The notes under the pieces: model-generated
What the model was told of the DNA's origin: nothing
What the model saw: only the letters and a program-made list of their open reading frames with translations
Databases searched by the model: none
Part shown: positions 1 to 8,644 of the stretch, piece by piece
How positions within the stretch are numbered: the stretch's first letter is position 1
Layout of the letters: each line of letters starts with the position of its first letter
Translations under genes and position numbers: made by a program
Source of the DNA: Virgisporangium ochraceum
GTDB taxonomy: Bacteria > Actinomycetota > Actinomycetes > Mycobacteriales > Micromonosporaceae
NCBI RefSeq assembly: GCF_016863655.1
Contig: NZ_BOPH01000098.1
Coordinates: 104,582 to 168,581 of the forward strand
DNA: 64,000 nt
Direction: 5' to 3'

Positions 1-2
1 CG

Positions 3-1076
3 ATGGCGCTGGTCGGCCGGTCGGAGGTGACCGGTACCGGGCCGACCGCCCGGACCTGGCTCGCGTCGGTGGCGGTGTGCCTGCCGCTGGTCTGGCGGCG
101 GCGGGCGCCGGTCGTGGTGTTCTGCGTGGTGATGGCGGTCGGTGGCCTCACGGACTCGGTGGCGGACACGCCGGCGTCGCTGTTCTGCCCGCTGTTCGCG
201 GTCTACGCCGTCGCCCGCCACCGCCCGCGGGTCTGGCTGGTGCCGGTGGCGGTCGCGTTCGAGGCGGTGATCGTCGGGACGCTGATCGCGAACGACCTGG
301 AGAACCAGGACGTGATCGCGGTGACCGCGCTGCTCGCCGCGTCGGTGTTCCTCGGCATGAACCTGCGCACCCGCCGCGCCTACCTCGACCAGCTGGAGGA
401 ACGCGCCGCCCGGCTGGAGCGCGAACGCGACCAGCAGGCCCGGCTCGCCGCCGCCGGGGAGCGGGCGCGCATCGCCCGCGAGCTGCACGACATCGTCGCG
501 CACAACCTCACCGTAATGGTCGCGCTCGCCGAGGGCGCGGCCGCGACGGTCCCGACGGCCCCGGACCGCGCGGTCGACGTCATGGACAAGGTCGCGGCGA
601 CCGGCCGGCTGGCCCTGGTCGAGATGCGGCGGATGGTCGGCGTGCTGAGGACCGACGAGGCGCCGCGCGGCCCGCAGCCCGGTCTCGCCGACCTCGACCC
701 GCTGGTCGACCAGGTCCGGGCCGCCGGTATGCGCGTGGAGCTGACCCGGCGGGGCGAGCCGGGCGCGTGGGGTCCGGGCGCCGGGCTCGCGGTGTACCGC
801 ATCGTGCAGGAGGCGCTGACGAACGCGCTCAAGCACGCCGGCCCGCGCGCGGTCACCCGGGTCGGGTTGCGGTTCACCGCCGACGGCGCCGACATCGAGG
901 TCGTCGACGACGGCGCCGGCCGTGTCGCGGTCACTCCGGGTGCCGACGGGCACGGCCTTCCCGGCATGGCCGAGCGCGCCGCGTCGTTCGGCGGCCGGCT
1001 GGAGGCGGGGCCGGGCGCCGGCGCGGGCTGGCGGGTCCGCGCGTCGTTGCGCTTTCCGACCGAAGATCAGGGGTGA
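3..1076 (+). CDS. Two-component sensor histidine kinase (HisKA_3/HATPase), 5' end possibly outside the window
   Basis: Membrane sensor kinase of the NarL/DesK-like class; it should autophosphorylate on His and pass phosphate to the regulator that follows. About four hydrophobic segments fill residues 15-120. A short coiled coil (about 125-150) leads into the dimerisation H-box ARELHDIVAHN, with His162 as phospho-acceptor. The N-box QEALTNALKHA is near residue 270 and the G-box GHGLPGMAER near 317. Family members usually have a little more N-terminal membrane region, and the reading frame is open at the window edge, so the true start may lie upstream. The stop sits 5 bases before the regulator start, so the two form an operon. 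The signal sensed is unknown. Confidence 0.9.
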   Translation: MALVGRSEVTGTGPTARTWLASVAVCLPLVWRRRAPVVVFCVVMAVGGLTDSVADTPASLFCPLFAVYAVARHRPRVWLVPVAVAFEAVIVGTLIANDLENQDVIAVTALLAASVFLGMNLRTRRAYLDQLEERAARLERERDQQARLAAAGERARIARELHDIVAHNLTVMVALAEGAAATVPTAPDRAVDVMDKVAATGRLALVEMRRMVGVLRTDEAPRGPQPGLADLDPLVDQVRAAGMRVELTRRGEPGAWGPGAGLAVYRIVQEALTNALKHAGPRAVTRVGLRFTADGADIEVVDDGAGRVAVTPGADGHGLPGMAERAASFGGRLEAGPGAGAGWRVRASLRFPTEDQG

Positions 1077-1081
1077 CGCGC

Positions 1082-1747
1082 GTGAGGGTGCTTCTGGTCG
1101 ACGATCAGCCCCTGCTCCTTCTCGGGTTCCGGCTGGTCCTGGAGGCGCAGGCCGACCTGGAGGTGGTGGGGGAGGCCGGCAACGGCGAGCAGGCGGTCGC
1201 CATGACCCGCGCGCTGCGGCCCGACGTGGTGCTGATGGACGTGCGCATGCCGGTGATGGACGGGATCGCCGCGACGAGGGAGATCGTCGCCTCGTCGGAC
1301 GCGCGCGTCCTGGTCCTCACGACTTTCGATCTTGATGAGTACGTGTACGCCGCGTTACGCGCGGGCGCCTCCGGCTTCCTTCTCAAGGACGTGCCGCCGG
1401 CCGACCTGCTCTCCGCCCTCCGCGCGGTCGCCGGGGGAGACGCGGTGGTGGCGCCGCGGGTCACCCGTCGGCTCATCGACGCCTTCACCCCGCTCCTGCC
1501 CGACCCCGCCACCGGGCGCACCGAGGGCGACGAGCGCCTGCAGCGCCTCACCGATCGCGAGCGCGACGTCCTCGTACTGGTGGCCCGCGGCGGGTCCAAC
1601 GCCGAGGTAGCGGCCGCCCTGTGCCTGTCGGAGGCGACGGTCAAGGCGCACGTCGGCCGGCTGCTCGCCAAGCTCGGGCTGCGCGACCGGGTGCAGATCG
1701 TGGTGTTCGCGTACGAGGCCGGGGTCGTGACCCGCGGCGAGGCATGA
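1082..1747 (+). CDS. NarL/FixJ-family response regulator
   Basis: DNA-binding partner of the preceding kinase. The receiver domain (1-120) has the acidic pair D7-D8, phospho-acceptor D53 in LMDVRMP, and the conserved Thr and Lys (LTTFD; LKDVPP). The LuxR-type HTH (about 155-215) contains LTDRERDVLVLVARG and SEATVKAHVGRLLAKL. I chose GTG 1082 because an AGGGG Shine-Dalgarno-like stretch lies about 9 bases upstream. A GTG at 1073 would overlap the kinase stop but has no room for a ribosome site. Target genes cannot be read from the sequence. Confidence 0.92.
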   Translation: MRVLLVDDQPLLLLGFRLVLEAQADLEVVGEAGNGEQAVAMTRALRPDVVLMDVRMPVMDGIAATREIVASSDARVLVLTTFDLDEYVYAALRAGASGFLLKDVPPADLLSALRAVAGGDAVVAPRVTRRLIDAFTPLLPDPATGRTEGDERLQRLTDRERDVLVLVARGGSNAEVAAALCLSEATVKAHVGRLLAKLGLRDRVQIVVFAYEAGVVTRGEA

Positions 1748-1766
1748 CGTTCTCACCGGTCCGCCC

Positions 1767-2867
1767 TCACGGTTTCGCCTCGTACACCAGGTGGAACGGC
1801 GCCTCGGCCGCCCGCCGGAACGTGCCGAACCCGGCGTCGAGGGCGAGCCGGCGGATCGGTTCCTCGCCGGCCTGCGCCCCGAGCGCGTAGCCGCCCGGCT
1901 GCGACAGCGCGTTCGGCACGCACAGGAACGTCGACAGCGAGTAGTAGACCCGGCCGACCGGGCCGAGGTTCTCCGGCACCGACCCGCCCGCGTACGGCTC
2001 GACGATCATCCACGTGCCGTCGGGGTGCAGGGAGCGCAGGACGTGCCGGGCGGCGCCCAGCGGGTCACCCATGTCGTGCAGCGCGTCGAACGTGGTCACG
2101 AGGTCGAACGGTCCGCCGCTGAACGTCTGCGCCGACGCGGTCTCGAACTCGACGCGGTCGTCGACGCCGGCCGACCGCGCGCCGCGGACGGCCTCGGCCA
2201 CCGACCGCGCGTGCGGGTCGGAGCCGACGAACGTCGACCGCGGGAACGCCGCCGCGAGCAGCGCCGTCGACGCGCCGTGCCCGCAGCCGACGTCGGCGAC
2301 CCGGGCGCCGGCGTGGAGCTTGGCGACCACGCCGTCGAGCGACGGCAGCCAGTTCGGCACGAGGTTCGCCGTGTAGGCGGGCCGCAGGAACCGCTCGCAG
2401 CCGCGGAACACCTGGTCGTCGTGCAGGTCCCAGGGGATGCCGGCGCCCGTGCGGAACGCGGCCGCGATCTCGGGCTCGGCCCGCAGCGCCCCGAGCGCCA
2501 GCTCGAACGCGCCCGGCGCGAAGAGTGGACCGTGCGGGTCGGTGAGCGCGAACGCCTGCTCCGGGGTCAGCGAGTACTTCCCGGTCGCGGGGTCGTAGCA
2601 GACGTAGCCGCTGGCCGCCTGTCCCCGCAGCCACTCCTCCACGTACCTGGCGGCGGTACCGGTGCGGCCGGCCAGCTCCTCCGGGTGCTGCGGGCACTCG
2701 GCGAGGGCGCGGTAGAGGCCCAGCCGGTCACCGAGGACCACGCTTCCGGCGGCCATCGTGGCACCGAGGTCTCCGACGAACCGCTCGACGAACTCGAGCA
2801 GCCGGCCCGCGTTGACCGGCGTTCCCATCGTCGACCCGTCGAGCTTGACATCCTCGTCCTGCAGCAT
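1767..2867 (-). CDS. SAM-dependent methyltransferase with N-terminal winged helix (Rv2258c-like)
   Basis: Class I methyltransferase of the type with a winged-helix dimerisation domain ahead of the Rossmann fold. Residues 15-110 form the helical/winged part (EELAGRTGTAARYVEEWL). The SAM motif I VADVGCGHGAS lies near 190, followed by FVGSDPHARSV with its acidic ribose-binding residue. Motif LVTTFDALHDMGDP is near 245. Length (366) is normal for the family. The substrate is unknown. It is transcribed toward the two-component system and convergent with it, so functional linkage is unlikely. A second ATG 14 codons in (MGTPVNAGR) is an alternative start. Confidence 0.85.
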   Translation of the reverse strand: MLQDEDVKLDGSTMGTPVNAGRLLEFVERFVGDLGATMAAGSVVLGDRLGLYRALAECPQHPEELAGRTGTAARYVEEWLRGQAASGYVCYDPATGKYSLTPEQAFALTDPHGPLFAPGAFELALGALRAEPEIAAAFRTGAGIPWDLHDDQVFRGCERFLRPAYTANLVPNWLPSLDGVVAKLHAGARVADVGCGHGASTALLAAAFPRSTFVGSDPHARSVAEAVRGARSAGVDDRVEFETASAQTFSGGPFDLVTTFDALHDMGDPLGAARHVLRSLHPDGTWMIVEPYAGGSVPENLGPVGRVYYSLSTFLCVPNALSQPGGYALGAQAGEEPIRRLALDAGFGTFRRAAEAPFHLVYEAKP

Positions 2868-2934
2868 GAGCCAGTTCTACGGCGGGGCGCGGCCCCGGCG
2901 GATCCGTGCCAGCTACGGAGTTTCGTGCGTGCAC

Positions 2935-5670
2935 CTACCTACTTTGGCCGGGCACGATCCCCAGAGTGACCGCGTGGGCGACCGCGTCGCGGCGGTTGCG
3001 GACGCCGAACTTGTCGAGTACGGCGCCGACGTGGGTGTCGACGGTGCGGGTGGAGACCACCAGCCGCTCGGCGATCTGGGCGTTGGTGAGGCCTTCGGCG
3101 ACCATCCGCAGCACGGTGAGCTGCCGCTCGGTGAGGCCGGCCGGGTTGTCGCGGGTGGTGTCGGTCGGCCCGCGCGGGATCCGGGTGACGCCGACGTCGC
3201 GCAGCCGCGCCCGCACCCGCCGGCCCAGCGGCTCGGCCCCGAGCCCGTCGAGGACCGACAGCGCGGCGAGCAGGTCGTCGGGGTCGTCGCTGTCGGCCAG
3301 CGCCTGGGCGCACTCGTAGGGGCAGCCGAGCTCGGTGAAGCCCTCCGCGGCCAGCGCCCAGTCGCCCCGGGCCTGCGCCACGTACGGCTCGGTCCACGCC
3401 GGCGGGGTCGCCCGCCCGGTGGGTGGTGCGCCGGTGGGTGGCGTTGCCTGGCCAGCGGGTGGCTGGCCGGGTGGTGGGCGGCCGGGTGGTGGGCGGCCGG
3501 GTGGTGGTGTTCCGGTGGGTGCCGCCCCCGCTTTGGCGAGCCACAGGTACAGCTCGGGCAGCACCGGGTCGCGCGGGTCGCCGGCGAGGCGGTCGTAGGC
3601 GGGCGCCGCCACCGCGGTCACCGCAGCCCGGTCCCCCCGCAACCACGCGGCCTCTGCGCGGGCGGCCGCGACCGGACCGATGCGCAGCGGCTCGTCCATG
3701 CGTTCGGCGATCTGGCGCGCCTGGTCGATCAGGTCGTCGGCCTCGGGCAGTCCACGCCGGACCGCGATGCGGCCGCGGACGGTGAGCGCGCCCCAGCGGG
3801 CGGCCGGTTGCGCGTCGAAGGCCGGCTCGACGACCGCGACCGCCTCGTCCCACCGGCCGGTCGCCAGGTAGACGAGGCCGCGGGCGACGAGCAGGTACGC
3901 GAGGAACCCGACGAACTCGGTGCCGTCGGCGTAGCCGATCGACTCGGTGAGGTAGCGGTCGGCGTCGTCCCAGCGGCGGTCCTCGATGAGGCTCCACACC
4001 AGGTTCACGTACGCGCGGCAGGCGTGGTCGGTCTCGCCGGCGTCGAGCGCGACGCGCAGGCTCTCCACCAGCCGCGCCTCGGCGTCGGGGTCGCCGATCC
4101 GCCAGCCGGCGGTCGCCCAGTTGTTGAGCGCGTGCGAGAGCAGCGCTGGGTCGTCGACGGAGCGGGCGACCGTGACCGCCTCCGCCGCCAGCGCGACGCT
4201 CTCCTCGTTGCGGTTGGCGAGCATGTGCAGCTGGGCGAGGCTGCTCTGCGCCATTGCCAGCAGGGCGGGCTCACCCGCGTCCCGCAGGATCTTCACGCCT
4301 TCCTCGGCGGCGCGTTCGGCGGTCGGCCGTTCGTTGGCCCACCAGCCGATGCGGGCCAGCCACCGCAGCGCGGTACCGAGCTTCGCCTTGTCGCCGAGCG
4401 TGCGGCGCAGCGCGACCGCCTCCTGCTGCGCCGGCAGCGCGGGGCCGGCCTGGCCGAGCGTGTAGCACTCGACGGCGTACGCCTCGAAGAGGCCGGCGAG
4501 CGCGTCGTCGGGGAAGCGCGTGCGCAGCGTCAGCGCCAGCCGCAGGTGTGCGGCCGCCTCTCGGTGGGCGCCGGTGCGGCTGGCCTCGGTGGCGGCGGCG
4601 GGCGCGTACCGGACGATCGCGTCGGTGTCGCCGGCCTCCGCGGCGTGGTGCACGATGCGGGACAGGTCCCACTCGGTGTGCTCGACGAGGGCTCGCAGGA
4701 CCCTGCGGTTGTAGTGCATGCGGCGGGCGGCGGGCAGCGCGTCGGCGACGGCCCGGCGGGCCAGCTCGTGGCGGAAGGCCACCCGTTGCGGGGTGACGGT
4801 GAGCAGCCCGTGCTGTTCTGCCGCCGCGAGCACGTGCATCCTGTCGGCGTTGCCGGGCCTCTCGGGCCTGTCGCGTAGCAGCGGGTCGAGCAGCCACCGT
4901 TCCACCCCGGACGGCAGCACCGCCAGCTGCTCCAGCGCCTCGCGGCTGGCCTCGGGGAGCCCGGCGACACGTCCCCGCACGGCGTCGGCGATCGTGGGCG
5001 GCACCTTCCGGGCGCCGCCCGCGGCGACGACCTCGGTGACGAAGAACGGGTTGCCGGCGGTGACCGCGTACACGTCGTCGGGGTCGAGCGCGCTCTGTTC
5101 GGTGAGCCGCCGGACCGCCGAGGTCGACAGCTTCTGCAGCGGCAGCCGCCGCGTGCCCGGCGTGCGGGAGGCCAGCCCGAGGAGGCGGTGCAGCGGGTGT
5201 TCGGGTCCGAGCTCGTCGTCGCGGTAGGTGAGGATGAGGACGGCTGGCAGCGCCGTGATCCGGCGGACCAGGAACTGCAGCACGTCGAGGGTCGCCTCGT
5301 CGGCCCAGTGCGCGTCCTCCACGGCGAGCACGGTCGGCTGCCCGGGCCGGTCGAGCTCGGCCCGCAGCGCGTCGGGTGCGCGGGTGCGGTCGCTGGCGTC
5401 GAGGGCCCGGGCCAGGCCGGCGCCGACGGCTCCGACGAGGTCGCGCAGCGGACCGAACGGCCGGGGTGTGGACAGGTCGTCGCAGTAGCCGACGAGCAGG
5501 CGTCCCTCCGCGGGCAGCACCGACCGGGCGGTCTGCAGCAGGCTCGACTTGCCGATGCCGGCCTCGCCGAACACCAGCACCACGGAGCCGGTGCCTTCGG
5601 CGGCGGCGCGGGTGGCGCTCGCGAGCTCGGCCAGCTCGCGCTCCCGCTCGAGTATGGGCCGGTCGGGCAC
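2935..5670 (-). CDS. LAL-family LuxR transcriptional regulator with AAA ATPase domain
   Basis: Large ATP-dependent LuxR regulator of the MalT/LAL type. The N-terminal STAND/AAA_16 NTPase has Walker A FGEAGIGKSSLLQT (about 34-47) and Walker B LAVEDAHWADEATLD. A long helical TPR-like region occupies about 350-760, and the C-terminal LuxR HTH (about 845-905) has LTERQLTVLRMVAEGLTNAQIAERL. The start is GTG at 5668-5670 in VPDRPILERE. Between TPR region and HTH there is an unusual Pro/Gly-rich linker made of PPPGR-like pentapeptides (encoded near 3400-3530). The gene is divergent from a damaged VOC gene, so the 87-base gap may hold both promoters. The ligand is unknown. Confidence 0.9.
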   Translation of the reverse strand: MPDRPILERERELAELASATRAAAEGTGSVVLVFGEAGIGKSSLLQTARSVLPAEGRLLVGYCDDLSTPRPFGPLRDLVGAVGAGLARALDASDRTRAPDALRAELDRPGQPTVLAVEDAHWADEATLDVLQFLVRRITALPAVLILTYRDDELGPEHPLHRLLGLASRTPGTRRLPLQKLSTSAVRRLTEQSALDPDDVYAVTAGNPFFVTEVVAAGGARKVPPTIADAVRGRVAGLPEASREALEQLAVLPSGVERWLLDPLLRDRPERPGNADRMHVLAAAEQHGLLTVTPQRVAFRHELARRAVADALPAARRMHYNRRVLRALVEHTEWDLSRIVHHAAEAGDTDAIVRYAPAAATEASRTGAHREAAAHLRLALTLRTRFPDDALAGLFEAYAVECYTLGQAGPALPAQQEAVALRRTLGDKAKLGTALRWLARIGWWANERPTAERAAEEGVKILRDAGEPALLAMAQSSLAQLHMLANRNEESVALAAEAVTVARSVDDPALLSHALNNWATAGWRIGDPDAEARLVESLRVALDAGETDHACRAYVNLVWSLIEDRRWDDADRYLTESIGYADGTEFVGFLAYLLVARGLVYLATGRWDEAVAVVEPAFDAQPAARWGALTVRGRIAVRRGLPEADDLIDQARQIAERMDEPLRIGPVAAARAEAAWLRGDRAAVTAVAAPAYDRLAGDPRDPVLPELYLWLAKAGAAPTGTPPPGRPPPGRPPPGQPPAGQATPPTGAPPTGRATPPAWTEPYVAQARGDWALAAEGFTELGCPYECAQALADSDDPDDLLAALSVLDGLGAEPLGRRVRARLRDVGVTRIPRGPTDTTRDNPAGLTERQLTVLRMVAEGLTNAQIAERLVVSTRTVDTHVGAVLDKFGVRNRRDAVAHAVTLGIVPGQSR
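3405..3530. repeat. 15-bp in-frame minisatellite in the LAL regulator
   Basis: GC-rich tandem repeat of about 15 bp (variants of GGTGGTGGGCGGCCG) that encodes PPPGR/PPPGQ/PPAGQ units on the minus strand. It lies in the linker just before the HTH domain. It keeps the reading frame, so length variation would change only linker length. Confidence 0.75.
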
Positions 5671-5757
5671 CCGCCGATTCTATCGACGGACCCGCGTGCC
5701 TCCGGCCCGTGACTGCAACGGGACTGCAACAGCTGCGTCGACGGTGGGTGTCATCCT

Positions 5758-6141
5758 GAGTTCCCGGCCTTCACCCACGTCGCGCTGACCGTGACCGACC
5801 TGCCCGCCAGCGTCGCCTGGTACCGGCGCCTGCTCGGCGTCGACCCCGTCCTGGACGAGGACACCGGCCCGTTCCACCACGTCGTGTTCCCGATCGGTGG
5901 TGGTCAGCTGATCGGTCTGCACGCGTTCCCGTCGGCCGCCGGTTCCGCCTTCGACGAGCGCCGCGTGGGCCTCGACCACGTCGCGTTCGCGTGCGCGGAC
6001 CGGTCGGCCCTCGACGGATGGCGGAAGCACCTCGACGACCTCGGTATCGCGCACGGCGGCATCGTCGACGCCCACTACGGGTCGGGCCTGTCGGTCCGCG
6101 ACCCGGACAACATCGCGCTGGAGTTCTTCGCGCCGTTGCCG
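5758..6141 (+). pseudogene. VOC/glyoxalase-like protein, start codon missing and 3' end replaced by the TnpB element
   Basis: The frame encodes a typical vicinal oxygen chelate domain: EFPAFTHVALTVTDLPAS, then ASVAWYRRLLG, HHVVFPIGGGQLIGLH, GLDHVAFACAD and the family-typical end SVRDPDNIALEFFAP. No ATG, GTG or TTG precedes FTHVALTVTD in frame; an in-frame TGA lies at 5710-5712. The first usable start (GTG 5791) would delete the first beta strand. At 6142 the VOC sequence stops and becomes the end of the TnpB element, so translation would run on in frame to 6576 through foreign sequence. Either the gene is decaying, or a few bases carrying the ATG were lost just after 5757. It is divergent from the LAL regulator. 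Confidence 0.65.
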
Positions 6142-6330
6142 TTGAGTGCTGTTCGGCGCTCATGCGGCTGTCATCCCTTGCGGGAGGACGGTCCCGGTCT
6201 GACCCACGGTGGTGGCGCCGGGTTGACGTTTCACGGCCTCCTGCCCCATGTTCGGGGTCTTGCGGATGGCTCCGCGTCCTGCCACCGGGCCACTCCCGGC
6301 GGTGTGCGATTCGTTCGCGGCGAGGGCGGC
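6142..6330 (-). ncRNA. Putative omega-RNA (reRNA) overlapping the 3' end of tnpB
   Basis: In TnpB systems the guide RNA scaffold is made from the 3' end of tnpB plus the right end, and the guide is whatever follows the element. Here the scaffold would end at CACTCAA (6142) and the guide would be the minus-strand copy of about 6122-6141, which is VOC-gene sequence. Position is inferred from the family rule; the 5' limit is arbitrary. Confidence 0.4.
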
Positions 6331-7521
6331 GAGGTTGCGTGCGGCGTTGACATCCCGGTCCAGGACCAGGCCGCAACTGGCGCAGCGGTAGATACGTTCG
6401 GCGAGGGGCAGCTTGGCTTTCACCGCACCGCACGCCGAACACGTCTTCGAAGACGGGTACCACCGGTCGGCCACGACCAGCCGACCGCCGTTCCACACCA
6501 CCTTGTAATCAAGCTGACGGCGGAGTTCCCCGAACCCCGCATCAGCGATGTGCCGGGCCAGCCGCCGATGGCCTAGCATGCCGGCCACGTTCAGATCCTC
6601 GACCACCACCGTGCCGTACACGCGGGCGAGCCGGGTGGTCAGTTTGTGCAGCCCGTCGCGGCGCAGGTTCGCCACCCGCGCATGCGCCGCCCCCATCCGT
6701 CCGCGGTAGCGCTGCCACCGCTTCGACGGTGCCCGGCCGATCCGCCGGTCCGGGCCCTGTTTACGGGCCAGCGCCCGGCCGAGTGCCCTTAGCCGCTGCT
6801 GGGCGCGGTCGAGGTGGCGGGGGTTGGGAACCGGTTCACCGGCGGACAGCACCGCCAAGTGCGTGATGCCGACATCGACTCCGATCACACTCCTTGGTCG
6901 AAGAGGGGTCCGGTCGGGGCTTTCCAGGTCGACGGTGAACGACACGAACCAGCGCCCACCCCGCCGGCAGACCGTCGCCGAGAGGATCCGTGCCGTACCC
7001 GCCTCGATACGCCGGGCGAGCTTGCGGGCCGACTCGTGCAGCTTCAACCGGCCCAGCCTGGGCAGGACCACATGCTTGCGGTCGGGTGCGAAGCGGATCG
7101 CCCCCGTGGTGAACCGCACCGTCGGCGTACTGCGATGCCTCGACTTGAACCGAGGGAACCCGACCTTCCGGCCGCCGCGTTTACCGGTGCGGGAGTCGGT
7201 CCAGTTCTTCAGCCCGCGGGCCAACGAGTCGAGGCCGGTGTTGAAGGCCTCCTTGGAACACTCCGCCCACCACGGCGCCACATCGCCCTTGATCTGGTTC
7301 CAGGTCCTGCGCAGTGCGGCCAGAGACCAGCCCTGCGCCGGGGTCAACGCTTCGTCTGGGACGCCGTAAGTGTGTTCAGCGGCACGTTGGTCCATGACTG
7401 CCTTAACCCGCGCCAGCATCTCATTGTGCGCCAACCGGCCCGCACCAGCGGACATCAAGCTCGCCCGCTCCTGTGACGGGGTGAGATCGAGGGCGAACCG
7501 GTACGCCTGTACCACCCGCAC
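6160..7521 (-). CDS. tnpB: TnpB, RNA-guided RuvC nuclease of an IS605/IS1341-like element
   Basis: TnpB proteins use an omega-RNA to cut DNA next to a target-adjacent motif and help keep the element at its site. The protein looks intact. The N-terminal region begins VVQAYRFALDLTPSQ. The RuvC triad is present: Asp in IGVDVGITHLAVLS, Glu in VVVEDLNVAGM, Asp in LDRDVNAARNL. The zinc finger TCSACG...YRCASCG lies between the last two. The start GTG 7521 gives MRVVQAYRF and has GGAGGG upstream; ATG 7560 would add 13 residues. The roughly 55-residue tail after the last RuvC motif is low in structure, as expected where the gene overlaps its guide RNA. No tnpA partner is present nearby. Confidence 0.88.
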   Translation of the reverse strand: MRVVQAYRFALDLTPSQERASLMSAGAGRLAHNEMLARVKAVMDQRAAEHTYGVPDEALTPAQGWSLAALRRTWNQIKGDVAPWWAECSKEAFNTGLDSLARGLKNWTDSRTGKRGGRKVGFPRFKSRHRSTPTVRFTTGAIRFAPDRKHVVLPRLGRLKLHESARKLARRIEAGTARILSATVCRRGGRWFVSFTVDLESPDRTPLRPRSVIGVDVGITHLAVLSAGEPVPNPRHLDRAQQRLRALGRALARKQGPDRRIGRAPSKRWQRYRGRMGAAHARVANLRRDGLHKLTTRLARVYGTVVVEDLNVAGMLGHRRLARHIADAGFGELRRQLDYKVVWNGGRLVVADRWYPSSKTCSACGAVKAKLPLAERIYRCASCGLVLDRDVNAARNLAALAANESHTAGSGPVAGRGAIRKTPNMGQEAVKRQPGATTVGQTGTVLPQGMTAA

Positions 7522-7691
7522 TCCCACCGCCCCCTCCCCGAACGACGGGGCAAGTATCACACCGAGCTATGACAATTCCCATCACCGCAGAGCCGAGCGT
7601 CATCGAACACCAACGGGCGCCAGAGGACGCTCGACCCACAACAGTCACGGCCCCCCTCGTGATTCCGGATGGTTGTTGGCACACTGGCGCG

Positions 7692-8606
7692 GTGCCCGCC
7701 GAGATCAACGAGGACCTCGTCCGCCGTCTGCTGTCCGACCAGTTCCCGCAGTGGTCGCACCTGCCCGTGCGGCCGGTCGACCACAGCGGTTGGGACAACC
7801 GCACGTTCCGGCTCGGTGACGACCTGAGCGTGCGGCTGCCCAGCGCCGACGCCTACCAGCACGCCGTGGCGAAGGAGCAGCGCTGGCTGCCTCTGCTCGC
7901 CCCGCACCTTCCCCTGCCGGTGCCGGCCCCCGTGGCCCACGGCAGGCCGTCCGACGACTTCCCGCGCCCGTGGTCGGTGTACCGGTGGCTGGCGGGCGCA
8001 CCCGCGTCTCCTCACCTCGACGGCGGGAACGTCGCCGACCCGACGGCCTTCGCCACCGCCGTGGCCGAGTTCCTGGTGGCGCTGCGGGCCTGCGACGCGA
8101 CCGACGGCCCGGCACCCGGTCCGCACAACTTCCACCGCGGCGGCCCGGTCGCCTACTACACCCCCGACGTGGAACGCTCCCTGGCCGCCCTCGTCGACGA
8201 GGTGCCGGTCGGCGCCGCCCGCCAGGTCTGGGACGACGCGCAGGCCTCGACCTGGCCGGCCGACCCGGTGTGGTTCCACGGCGACGTCGCTTTCGGCAAC
8301 CTCCTGGTCGAGGACGGCACCCTCGCCGCCGTGATCGACTTCGGCACCTCCGGCGTCGGCGACCCGGCCTGCGACCTGGCCCTGGCCTGGACCATGCTGA
8401 CCGGCAAGAGCCGCGACGCCTTCCGCTCGACGCTCGCCCTCGACGCCGACACCTGGGCCCGCGGACGTGGATGGGCCCTGTGGAAGGCGCTGCTCATCAT
8501 GGAGGGCGCCCTGGAGGCCGGCAACGACGCGGAGGCCGCCGAACAACGCAGGGTGATCCGCGAGGTGCTGGTCGACCACGAACGTGCCCGGTTCGCGCTG
8601 AGCTGA
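7692..8606 (+). CDS. Aminoglycoside phosphotransferase-family kinase
   Basis: APH/choline-kinase fold small-molecule kinase. VDHSGWDNRTFRLGDDLSVR forms the nucleotide-binding strands, and KEQRWLPLL holds the conserved Lys/Glu region. The Brenner motif VWFHGDVAFGNLL (catalytic Asp and Asn) is near residue 196, and AVIDFGTSGVGDPACDLA carries the metal-binding Asp. Length (304) fits the family. GTG 7692 is chosen because VPAEINEDLVRRLL is the usual N-terminus; the frame is open upstream only into element-derived sequence. Such proteins are common in actinomycetes and often have unknown substrates, so resistance should not be assumed. Confidence 0.85.
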   Translation: MPAEINEDLVRRLLSDQFPQWSHLPVRPVDHSGWDNRTFRLGDDLSVRLPSADAYQHAVAKEQRWLPLLAPHLPLPVPAPVAHGRPSDDFPRPWSVYRWLAGAPASPHLDGGNVADPTAFATAVAEFLVALRACDATDGPAPGPHNFHRGGPVAYYTPDVERSLAALVDEVPVGAARQVWDDAQASTWPADPVWFHGDVAFGNLLVEDGTLAAVIDFGTSGVGDPACDLALAWTMLTGKSRDAFRSTLALDADTWARGRGWALWKALLIMEGALEAGNDAEAAEQRRVIREVLVDHERARFALS

Positions 8607-8644
8607 CTCCTTTCCTCCCTGGACGGCCTCTCCCTGTACGGCTT

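Larger units (their letters stand above)
6142..7560 (-). mobile_element. Solo TnpB (IS605/IS1341-like) element; outer left boundary not resolved
   Basis: The element carries tnpB and no tnpA. Read on the minus strand its right end is ...CACTCAA, after which sequence changes abruptly into VOC coding DNA at 6141. TCAA at a right cleavage site is known for IS608, so 6142 is a plausible exact boundary. On the other side a hairpin (CCCCG, loop, CGGGG, about 7537-7551) just upstream of tnpB probably belongs to the left end. I cannot place that outer edge; it lies somewhere between 7522 and about 7690. Confidence 0.6.

Noticed and set aside
7692..8606. Antibiotic-resistance aminoglycoside kinase
   Set aside because: The catalytic motif is present, but the sequence is a generic chromosomal APH-family protein with no resemblance to a named resistance enzyme that I can recognise.
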